From the NCBI GenBank assembly GCA_022828595.1, contig JAKGHH010000002.1, positions 80,820,383 to 80,884,382 of the forward strand: 64,000 nt of DNA, in the 5' to 3' direction. A model generated the notes under the pieces. It saw nothing but the letters and a program-made list of their open reading frames with translations, did no database searches and was not told the DNA's origin. The stretch comes from Nelumbo lutea (Eukaryota > Streptophyta > Magnoliopsida > Proteales > Nelumbonaceae). The position numbers and the translations under genes were made by a program. Below are positions 24,227 to 33,757 of this stretch, piece by piece (the stretch's first letter is position 1; each line of letters opens with the position of its first letter).

Positions 24227-24880
24227 ATGAATATTTTATTTTGGAGTAGTAGACTTAAAAAGTCAAAAAACTCTCATGATGTTGGTATCATAGCCATAGT
24301 TGAACCTTTCAGTAACTCAAATGCACTATGTCATTAGAAGACTCAACTTTAGTGGAATGACTATCAACAATTCTGAGTCAAGTGCTTGCTGGCTACTAAT
24401 AGTTTTGTCGATTGTTTTGTGAAGATTGTAGGTCATAAGCCTTTTATGACCTTACTTGGTATTGATTTGCCATGTCTTCTTCTAGGGGAATTTAATGCTA
24501 TTCTTAGTGAGGATGAAAAGCTAGGGGTATCTGTCCAAATCTACAGTTCATGAGGGCGTTTCAAGATTTTGTTCTCTCTGTAGGTTAGCATGATTTGGGC
24601 TTCTCTAGAAATATTTTTACTTGGTGTAGTGGTAAACAAGGTAATACTTGTGTTTGGGCCAAACTTGATAGGGGTTTGGTTAGCAGTCATTGACTATCTT
24701 CATTAATTTCAGTCCAGTTACACATCCAAACAGCCTATATTTGAATCATTCTCCTATTTTATTCAAAAGGCCAGATGATAACAAAAACCACCCAACTATG
24801 TTCCGCTTTCAACAGATGTGGTTAAACCATGAGGATTTTCTTAATACTGTTTAAAGTATTTCAAAACATTAAAACAACAG
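24227..24880 (+). pseudogene. LINE ORF2, endonuclease part only
   Basis: Starts MNILFWSS at 24227, the usual beginning of a plant LINE endonuclease-exonuclease-phosphatase domain. DVGIIAIVEPF, LLLGEFNAILSEDEKLG and, in another frame, NTCVWAKLDRGLV follow. FRFQQMWLNHEDFL near 24810 is typical of the linker before reverse transcriptase. The sequence then ends, so the reverse transcriptase is lost. Several stops and frame shifts. Normally this domain nicks target DNA to prime insertion. Confidence 0.75.
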
Positions 24881-24929
24881 AAGACGATGTGCTCAAAAAG
24901 GAAGTTGAACACACCCATTTGTCTACCTC

Positions 24930-25110
24930 TCTTATATTATTAATTATTATTATCTTATTAATAATAAATATTATCATTATTTAATTAATATCATTAATAA
25001 TAATTAATATTATATTATTAAGTATTATTAATTATGTAATATTTTTATTAAAAATAATTATTTTCCATTATTATTTTATAGTGATAAATTATTTAATTGA
25101 TTTGTTAAAA
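24930..25110. repeat. AT-rich (ATT/AAT)n-type tract
   Basis: Dense runs of TTATTA and AATAAT. No coding or element ends recognised. Confidence 0.7.
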
Positions 25111-26750
25111 GCCAACAAGGTTTCTCACAAGTAGGTTTAATATAGTTAACTGCTACTTTTCAAAACTAAGCATTCAAATTTTGGAAGGATTTTTTGCTCT
25201 AACAACCCTTGAACTTTATGAAAAGATTAATTTCAACCCTAAAGAATAAAAAAAAAGGCCATTTTCAACCATATACTTTAGGTTATGTTTGGTTTGACGA
25301 AAAAAGTAGGCAAAGGAAGGGAAATCAACTACCTCTTTGTACCTTTCCCTTTTGTACTCCCCTTTTGTACTCCAAAAATATGAAACACAACCAAATCAAC
25401 TTGAGACTTTCCAAATCTGAAAAAACTCTCCTTTGATACAATCCATAGGACAAATAAGAACCTTGATCATATATCATCCCCAAACTTGAAAAACTAAAAC
25501 TTAGTTACACATCAATTTTCATGATTAAACTCTAAATATCCACCGTTCATCACACCAACTTCCTTTCTAATGGCCCCGATCTATGCGATATCCAAATTTC
25601 AACTCCTCCAAAATCAAATCCAGCATATCCATCACCCCAAGATCACTAAGAAATAATCAACTAGCGAATCGAACCACGAATCTTCAACAACCAATTGCAA
25701 AAACATCAAGATCCCATTCAGATGACCCTAAATGATTACCAAGATCGACCATATATTTCTCTGATCAGAACCATCCACTTGACTCATCACCCTAATCCAT
25801 GCCTACCTACCAAATTGTAGCTCAAAATTTCCTCATTTAACCCCCATCAAGCCTAGATCCTATTCCAACAAATCTCATTAATTAGATCCTATCATCCACC
25901 ATTCCAACTTTACATGATAAATCAGACCTTACCACTATGTTCAGAGACCCCAAAAACCCTAGCATGTCAAATTTCAGAACCAAACACCTCCGTTTGACCT
26001 TTGAAAAAGTAAGATTTCATTTCATTGATTGGAAAACCATAAGCTAAGACCATGATCTGAACAAAATCAATCAATCTACACCTCTGCTCAAAGATCCATC
26101 ACTTCCGTTAGATTCAGGATGATAAAAAAGTGCCAACCCACCAAATTTCTTCCCAAAATTCCCTCATTTAACCATTCATCAAACAAATATTTTGTTTCAA
26201 CAAATCTCATTGATCCAAACTTGTCTGACATAGATCTCAATCATCCCAACCTCATTTGTCCAATCAAAACTCACTACTGTGTTCAGAGACCCAAAAAACC
26301 CCAGGACATCAAATTTCATGACCAGACTCATTAATTTGACCGTTAAACTAGAAATATATTATTTCAATGCACTAGATTAAATTGCCATGTCATCTAGCCC
26401 AACCTGAAGCCTTAAATGGTAATGGCTCATGTCAAACCAATTCTTGACCCATTAGAACACTTGGACCAATCAAACAATGCCTAATAGACCCAAAAAGCTC
26501 AAAATATCAAACAAACCCCTACTTAAGACCAAGAAAAGACAAAATAGCTTTAAAAAGTTCATCAAATTTATATTTTCTGTCACTGTCAGCCCCAAATACG
26601 GGACTGCAACGTTTAGCATGCCCCAAGGTCCCATTGGACACATGAAACCCAAGAAAAACCACCCCCAAATCGAAGAAAGAATTTCACCAAATAGGAAAGC
26701 TTGACTAAACATCATTTTCTTTGGAAAATCTTTACCTATTTTTGTAAAAA
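25111..26750. other. non-coding stretch, nothing assigned
   Basis: No convincing gene. Short open stretches at 25209, 26119 and 26477 lack recognisable motifs. Two segments near 25780-25990 and 26100-26340 share phrases such as CCTCATTTAACC and TGTTCAGAGACCC, suggesting an old internal duplication. Confidence 0.4.
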
Positions 26751-27652
26751 AACTTTGTTGAATCCCAAACATTATAGCTGGACAAGTTTTAGAACTATCC
26801 CTCTCCCATTCTCTATAAATACTGACCTAATCCGAGCTTAAAGGGGGGACTGAGGAGAGAAAAACCCAAGGGGGGGACCAGGGAAAAGAGAGAGAGAGAG
26901 AGAGAGAGGAAGGAAACCCAAGAAAGGCTCTTAAAGAGAAAGAGAGAGAGAAGAGAGCTTTCTCCCAAACTATATGCTGCCTCTTATTCACCCAAAATCC
27001 GGAGGTGCTCTGAACATCAAATTCTAAACTTGTCTCCTCCACCTTCAAGTGGAGGTTGCTGCAACTAGAAACACTCCCTTGCTCAAGAACTCATCTAAAC
27101 TTCGTTTTATCGCATCCCTATCTGTTGGAAAACTCTCATCAAGGAACATATGAAAGGTAAGTGTTCTTTAGTTTTTCTGGGTTGCTTGAGGTTCTGAAAT
27201 ATTGTAGAAGCATCATTTTCGATTTCTTCTTGACTGAGAGTAGAGGCAGAGAGGCGAGGGTCTTAGGGAAATCGATACCCAAGATCCGATAATATCACCT
27301 CAAAATCGGCGTTAGGAGGAGTTAAAAGCATGTTCCTCTAGATTTAAGAAATTCTTGCAACCATTTTTGCTTTTCTCTGAAGAAACTGAGTTTGAATAAC
27401 TCTCATACCAGGCCGCTAAAGAAACTTGGAGAGAGGGGGGCCTAATAACTTCCCTCTCCTAATCCTTAGAACCCAAAATCTCTTGGTTGTGTACCTTTCC
27501 TAGGGAAAACGGAGTCACTATCAAAGACTCAAATCGAGCTTTTCAAACCTGAAAATGAAGGCCCATTTCCTTTGAAAAATGGGTGGTGACTCCAACTCCA
27601 TTGAGCTGGCCATGAGCTTCCCAGAGCTCACAACTGACGACTCCATTGGGGA
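26751..27652 (+). promoter_or_regulatory. possible gypsy LTR promoter and leader
   Basis: A TATA box (TATAAATA, 26814-26821) is followed by a purine-rich segment with a (GA)n run at 26886-26908. AAAGGTAAGTG near 27150 resembles a splice donor. TGACGACTCCATTGGGGA (27635-27652) resembles the TGGCGACTCCACTGGGGA-type motif found next to LTR ends of some plant gypsy elements. No matching second LTR and no coding region follow, so this is a tentative solo or degraded LTR. Confidence 0.3.
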
Positions 27653-27839
27653 GAACTGGAACCTTTACTGGTTGTTGTTCAGATTCGGTTTCTTTCTTTT
27701 TGTTTTGCATTTGTAATTTCAAGACTTGCTAGTTTGCAATTCAAAATCACTGGTCAAGAAGGTTGGGCGTGATAGACCTCCCAACGTAATCACCTAGAGC
27801 CATTGCCATTCCATAATTGCACTTGAAGCTTAACCCAAA

Positions 27840-28325
27840 ACCTTACCTCTATCGAAATCGCAACCTCTTGAAGCTTCATTACAACCTAGAACTTCAAAAT
27901 CACAGCCTCTTGCAGCTTCATTACAATCCAAAACTTCAAAATCACAGCCTCTTGCAACTTCATTGCAACCCAAAAATATAAATCACAGCCTCTTACAACT
28001 TCATCGCAACCCAAAACATCAATATCACACCTTCCTTTCAATCTCATCACAACTCAATCTAACCTTACCGCAACTCAGATCAACCTCATTGCAACCCAAA
28101 AGCCCAAAATTTCAACTTAGATCAACCTCATCGCAACCCAGAAACACAAAATCGCAACTTAGTCTAACCTTATCGCAACTCAAATCAACCTTATCGCAAC
28201 CCAGAAGCCCAAAATCGTAACTCAATCTAACCTAATCTCAACTCAGATCAACCTCATCGCAACCTAGAAGCCCAAAATTGCAACTCAGTCCAACCTCATC
28301 GCAACTCAAATCAACCTTATCGTCC
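27840..28325. repeat. minisatellite of CAACC/TCATCGCAA units
   Basis: About four 45-55 bp copies containing AAATCACAGCCTCTTGCA merge into units built on CTCATCGCAACCCAGAAGCC and CGCAACTCA. The 85-codon open stretch at 27963-28220 is simply this repeat read in frame (QLRSTS-like peptide repeats) and is not supported as a gene. Confidence 0.75.
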
Positions 28326-28364
28326 ATGAAGTGAACAGTCGGTATTTTTCCAATGCTCACAATG

Positions 28365-29010
28365 ACGAAAATGAAATACATAATCTAAAATTGACAAAAA
28401 ATGAAATTATTTTCCTATTTGGTGGAGATCAATAGTTCAACTTTTGGGTCAAATTTGTCGACCTTTAATGTCATAATTAAACAATAAAAAACCAACAAAA
28501 TAGAAAAACAGAAAAATGAAAAAAAAAGCATAAATTTTATAAAAAAATCTAATAAAATATAAAAACAGAAAAATGAAAAGAAAAACATAAATTTTATAAA
28601 AAAAAAATCTAGGTAAATGTAGAATATCAATATTTGTCATATTAAACTAAAAGTATAAATAATATTGTGGAATTTTCTTTTGACTAAAATACCCATTTTT
28701 GAATATAGTCTATATTTAATTGTAAGGTTTAAAATGTAATTTGAACTATTACTTTCACCTCATTCAATTCCCTCTCTTTAATTCTTATATTTCTTTGATA
28801 AGTGAGCAAAAAATGATACACTAAGAAGATAAAACATTACAGAAAGAAGAGTCCAGTCATGTAGGAGGCCTGACAATGATACCCAAAACTTTGTAGCCTA
28901 ATATGAGGTGTTTATGTAATCAAATTTAGATTTTTCAATGTACATATGATTAATAATAAAAAAACAAAAAAAAAGAAATTTATTGAAATTTTTGAATACA
29001 TTACTACTAT
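28365..29010. repeat. direct repeat copy 1, about 650-700 bp, AT-rich
   Basis: It begins near GAAAATGAAATACATAAT and includes AGTTCAACTTTTGGGT, GACCTTTAATG and ACATATGATTAATAATAAA. The same landmarks in the same order occur at 31745-32440, and part of them at about 31320-31700. Nothing coding. Confidence 0.7.
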
Positions 29011-29044
29011 CGATCATAATCTAGAATTGCCACTTGCAAAACGC

Positions 29045-29046
29045 GT

Positions 29047-29092
<46 letters not shown>
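29045..29092. repeat. (CA)n microsatellite
   Basis: About 24 uninterrupted CA dinucleotides. Confidence 0.95.
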
Positions 29093-29094
<2 letters not shown>

Positions 29095-29884
29095 GGACGA
29101 ATAGGAGAGTCATCGACCATCCATTGCAGTTGTGACTCACCCCATTTAAAGATGGAAAAAAAAACCTATTTTGTTGGTTTGCAAACATACCTGGGCAGCA
29201 GTGTCTCTACTCTCCAACCTTTGACTATGGTTATGAGCTTGTGAATTAGGGGGTTTTGTTTTCAGCTTGTGAAAACAAGCTAAAATATGATATAAATTTG
29301 TGGATAGTATGTGAAAGTTTTTTTGGACTAAAATTACCCCATATTTATTTCTTTGAGAAAGGGTATAAAAGTCATTTTATTATAGCTAGAGGTGTAAATC
29401 AGGTCAAGCCGCCTGCGGCCCAGCACGCATTTGGACCGACTCAGCCTGGCACGGCACGGCAGCCCATAGGTCGTGCTGGGTCGGGGTTCATAGTCCACGA
29501 ATTGGCACGGCATGGCATGACTGTGCGTGTTGTGCCACCCGCAGCCCATAGGCCAGCACAGCTTGGCCCGTAGCGGTCCACACTCAGCCCATCCGAAAAC
29601 TAGTGGTCTACCCCCCCCCCAACGGCTAGTTTCAACTTTTTGGGGGGGTTTTACATAAATACCCCCTAACAGCTATAAACAGCTATATAGGGGGTATTTA
29701 TGTATTTTGTTTATGGAATTGAAAAAAAGGACACAAATGCCCCTAATAGCTATATAACAACTAGTTTAGGGGGGCTTTTCGGTAAAGTTATAAATAACTT
29801 AACAATAACCAAAATACCCTTCCCAACAACTAAAAAACAACTAGTTTTTAGGGTATTTTGGGCAGTTGAACTATTTTCAATTCC

Positions 29885-29892
29885 TATAAATA
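29885..29892 (+). promoter_or_regulatory. TATA box of the hAT transposase gene
   Basis: TATAAATA within CCTATAAATAGCC, about 330 bases before the BED-finger ATG and followed by a pyrimidine-rich leader. The upstream block 29590-29860 carries repeated AACAACTAGTTT-like elements. Confidence 0.6.
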
Positions 29893-30217
29893 GCCTTATC
29901 CTCCACCATTCTTCTTATCACACCAATTCAACATTCAACAATTCTCTTAATCTCTTCTCTCTCTCCCATACATTCACTGTGATCTGAGTGAACTCTAATA
30001 GTCTGATTGTCTTATTCTCCAATTCTTAACTTTATGAAGTTTTAACAAGAAGAAGGCTTGTTGCCTTGCTCAACCAGCTCAAGTATCTCAAGTTAGCAAT
30101 TTGGGAGGTTTACTCGTTGAAAGGCTTTAACCGTTGAAATCAAGTTGGGATTCTGAACTGGCAATATAAGTAAGTCCAATTAAATTAATTTTACTTTTTT
30201 AGAATTTAAAAAAAGAA

Positions 30218-31132
30218 ATGGTTGGCTTTTCCCAAAACCAATTCCCCAAGTTTAGTAGCCTGGTTTTGAAAATATTTAAAATAGAGGATGTTAAGGGGAA
30301 GGGGAAAAGAGCAGTTTGCCAAAAATGTAGAAAAGACTTTAGCTATTGTAGCAAGGGTGGTACTGGCCATTTGAGCAGACATTTTCTCACACATGAGAAT
30401 GAAGGAGAAATAATCCACAACTTAAATGTATTGTTGAAATAATGGAAAATAAATTTAAAAAATATTGGAGAACATTTCTCCCCTTTATTGCTTAGCTACA
30501 ACATTAGAACCTGGGATTAGAAAAGATGGTTTATATATTTTACTTGAAATATATTATGAAAATATGAATATTGAAATTGGAAATGAAAAAGAAGAAATTA
30601 ATAATTTATTATTTAAAATGTACAATTTATATGAATCTGATTATCTGAAGCAGTAGGAAATAATCCTACAACTTGTACAACATCTAACATCTCCAGGTTT
30701 TCTACTTCTGATCTTGAGCCCAGTAGCAGAAGCGAAAAACTTTTTTATTTAATAAGTAAAAGGCAAAAATCTGCTAATTCTACAACAAGTTCATTTACTG
30801 AACTTAATTTTTATTTACAAGCAAATTTTTCTAGTTTAGGTGAGGGAACAAATGATTTTGATATTTTAGCCTGGTGGAGTGAACATTCAAAAAATTATCC
30901 AGTTCTCACCGCCATGGCATGTGATCTACTAACCCCTTCGATGTCTACAGTTCCATCGGAGTCTTGTTTTAGTGCAAGTACCAAGGTGTTGGACGACAAG
31001 AGAAGTTGCATGAATGACGAAAGTATAGAAATGTGCATCTGCTTTAAGGATTGGATAGATGCAAAAGATAGATTACAAGACAACGGACGGCATGATACTA
31101 CCTACATACACCGGATATTTCACCTAAAGTAA
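30218..31132 (+). pseudogene. hAT transposase fragment: BED finger plus dimerisation domain
   Basis: Three readable parts. The first (ATG 30218 to 30442) has a BED-type finger, CQKCRKDFSYCSKGGTGHLS with RHFLTH after it, for DNA binding. The second (30465-30656), PLYCLATTLEPGIRKDGLY, resembles the region ahead of the C-terminal domain in plant hAT proteins. The third (about 30640-31132, another frame) is the hAT dimerisation domain: ELNFYLQ, DFDILAWW, YPVLTAMACDLL, STVPSESCFS. The catalytic core between BED and C-terminus is absent. A fragment like this cannot cut DNA; whether it could bind element ends is speculation. Confidence 0.75.
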
Positions 31133-31744
31133 ATGTGCATCTGCTTTATAGATTTTTTTATTTTTTTTTTCAAATTATTGGGCCCACATGGGCCTGGGCC
31201 ATGGGTCGTGCCGATTGACCCCTAAATTTTTCATCAGGGAGGGCGGCATGGCCCGTACAGCCCACGGGCCAACACAGCACGGCCCACACTTTGTGCGCCT
31301 ATATTTGTCTATTTAATCCATCTCCAATTGAAAGGGTTGAAAATGTAACTTCAATTATTAGTTTATTACTTTCCACCTCATTGAATCCCATCTCATTAAG
31401 TATTATATTTAAGGTATTAAATTCCATTTTCTCATTAAATTATATATTTTAAAAATTTTTTCACTAATAAATGCTACTAATTAGATCTATGTCAACATTT
31501 TTAACAATATTAACTCATATATTTTAAAACTGACTAAAAAACAAAACCATTTTTTATCCAAGTGGTGGCTAAGCAATTCAACCATCTGAATCAATTTTAT
31601 CAACCTATGAATTCATAATTAGGTAACAAACTTTTTAAAATAGAAATAAATATAGAAAAATACAAAAAATGTAGAAAAAAAATAGACACCTTTATGATAT
31701 TTTTATTAATCAAATTAAAAAATAATAATAAACATGAATTATTT

Positions 31745-32440
31745 TATTGATAGTGAAAATGAAATACATAATTTAGAACTAACCAAAAATCAAATACAAA
31801 AATTAATAATAAATAGTTCAACTTTTGGGTTAAACGTATTAACCTTTAATGGCATAAATGAATAATAAAAATAAATAAAACATAAAAATACAAAAAATGG
31901 AAAAATACATAAAATTTTCAAAAAAAACATTTAGGCACATGTATCATATCATATATTTATCATATTAAACAATAAGTGAGTGTAAGATATCTGAATTATT
32001 TTTACACATAAAAATATTAAAAAAATGTAAAAAAATTGAAAACATCTATAATTCTATATTTATGCTACTACTAAAAATATGACTAAAATTGTGAAACTAT
32101 CTTCTGACTAAAATACTCATTTTTTTAATTTAGTCTATGTTTAATTGTAAGGTTTAAATTGTAAATTTAACTATTACTTTTCACCTCATCCAATTCCCTC
32201 TATTTAAATCTTATATTTTTTTTATAAATAAACTGAAGAAAAAACATACACTAAAAAGACAAAACACTAGAAAAAGAAAAATCTAGCTAAGCAAGTGGGT
32301 CTGTCAATGATACTTAAAACTTCACAACTCAATCCGACTATCACATATTTGGGGGAACTTTTTATGTAATTAGATTTTGGATTTTTCAATCTACATATGA
32401 TTAATAATAAAAACATATAAAAATATAAAAATAAAATAAA
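31745..32440. repeat. direct repeat copy 2, AT-rich
   Basis: Same order of landmarks as 28365-29010 (GAAAATGAAATACATAAT, AGTTCAACTTTTGGGT, ACATATGATTAATAATAAA). A partial third copy is at about 31320-31700. The hAT element lies between the copies. No gene is visible in 31304-32800. Confidence 0.65.
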
Positions 32441-32809
32441 ATACATAAAATTTATAGAAATTTTTGGATATATTATTACTATCATTATCATCATCAAGAA
32501 TTCCATGTGCACGCTTACTTGAACCACCTTTTCCAATTCTATGCATGGTTCGATTATTTGACCATTGATTTTCAATAAACATGTAGGAGAGGCAATTTTT
32601 GAACCAATCTATTTGAACCACCTAACCTACCTAAAGGTGTCTTTTGTGGGTTGCTTCTAATAGTGGGTTGTGTCTGCTTGGCTCAGAACCCCTCAAATGG
32701 GAAGCCCAGCATGACCCACATGACAAGCCTAGGTAGGCTTGTGGAGGCATGTTTTTTTTAGAAAATTTGAAAAATTAATGAAAAAAGTTAAAATAAATTA
32801 ACAAGATAG

Positions 32810-32900
32810 ATTTAAAATATATATAATAATATAATATATAATAGTATAATATAATAATATAATACATTAATATATGTATATATATATATACATATATATC
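32810..32900. repeat. (TA)n/(AATAT)n low-complexity tract
   Basis: Runs of ATATA and AATATA ending in a TA microsatellite. Confidence 0.85.
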
Positions 32901-32920
32901 ATACAACCCATTAGGTCAAG

Positions 32921-33082
32921 ATCACATCTACGCCCCACTGAAGGTGCCTAAAAATGCCTTACATGCACATCTCAACGTGCATAGGGAACGTCTCATGATG
33001 TTGTTAGTGAGAGATGTTCCCAATACACAATTGCATGGTTGGGATATGATGTGGGGCGTTTGTAGGGCATAGAAGTGAATTC
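32921..33082. mobile_element. small MITE with terminal inverted repeats
   Basis: About 160 bp flanked by the identical 12-mer CATTAGGTCAAG (32909-32920 and 33083-33094), consistent with a long target duplication of the Mutator kind. Ends are imperfect inverted repeats (TCACATCTACGCCCCAC against the complement TCACTTCTATGCCCTAC). A second internal inverted pair (GGGAACGTCTCA and TGAGAGATGTTCCC) would extend the hairpin. The following 33083-33476 shows nothing firm. Confidence 0.55.
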
Positions 33083-33476
33083 CATTAGGTCAAGTGGGTT
33101 AAGGCTTTAGGCCCCATTTGGCATCACTCCCCATGAGTGATTTTATCAATTTTGGTGATTCTTAGGATGAGAATCACGTTTGGTTAACCAATTGACCAAT
33201 TCTCATTCAAAATGGGATGAAAAAAAATCCCTCTAGAAACGCAATTCCTTTTAGTGAAAAAAAAATAGACTTCTCAGGAATGCAATTCTTGCTTATATAC
33301 CCAACTAGCGGTGACCCGCTGATGCACAAGTTGTGTTAATCAAGGATGAAACAATCAAGAATTATAAACAAATTAGAAGAATCAAAATAATGGTCCGATC
33401 AAAATAAAAATAAAAATGTCCAAAACAAAGTCAATTGCATAGTTTGTGGAAATAATAAAAAACAATATAATTCATG

Positions 33477-33744
33477 TGTTTTGACTGTTGCTATAGTAGT
33501 CCGAACAGGAAGAAGAAGAAGAAGAAGAAGAAGAGAAGAAGAAGAAGAAGGGTCTGTCGAAAATCTGATGGATTACCCATTCAGTCGACCCCCTTAATCT
33601 ATATTAGGTTCTAATCATAATTACAAAGACAGAAATGACCTTACTTAAGTGTGGGGCAGAGTAACTCTAATAACACTGCCACATAAGCAAGTTACTTAAT
33701 AAATAGAAGAAGACTAAACTACCCCTATTCGGCACCTCTTAACA
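33477..33744 (-). repeat. 3' LTR of copia H
   Basis: 268 bp with TG...CA ends (plus strand TGTTTTGACTG to CTCTTAACA), including an interrupted (GAA)n microsatellite near 33510-33550. Confidence 0.92.
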
Positions 33745-33757
33745 CTCCCCCTCAAGC
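33745..33757 (-). other. polypurine tract of copia H
   Basis: Minus strand GCTTGAGGGGGAG directly abuts the 3' LTR, as expected for the plus-strand DNA primer. Confidence 0.85.

Larger units (their letters stand above)
29387..31303 (+). mobile_element. hAT element, internally deleted
   Basis: It begins TAGAGGTGTAAATC, a typical Ac/hAT terminus, with GC-rich subterminal sequence full of GGCCC/GCACGGC motifs at both ends (29400-29580 and 31190-31290). The right end (TGCGCCTATA) is a degenerate inverted counterpart. No 8-bp target duplication is visible. Inside lie a TATA-box promoter, a BED zinc finger, and C-terminal transposase parts; the catalytic middle is missing. A non-autonomous deletion derivative. 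Confidence 0.7.

Noticed and set aside
27840..28325. CRISPR-like array
   Set aside because: Units are contiguous and degenerate without unique spacers, in a plant-type genome.
29256..29573. 105-codon open stretch across the hAT left end
   Set aside because: Runs from flank into GC-rich subterminal hAT repeat and has no domain.
33103..33290. Possible further MITE starting GGCCCCATTTGGCATC
   Set aside because: The GGCCCC-TTTGG start is common at transposon ends, but no inverted partner end or target duplication was found.
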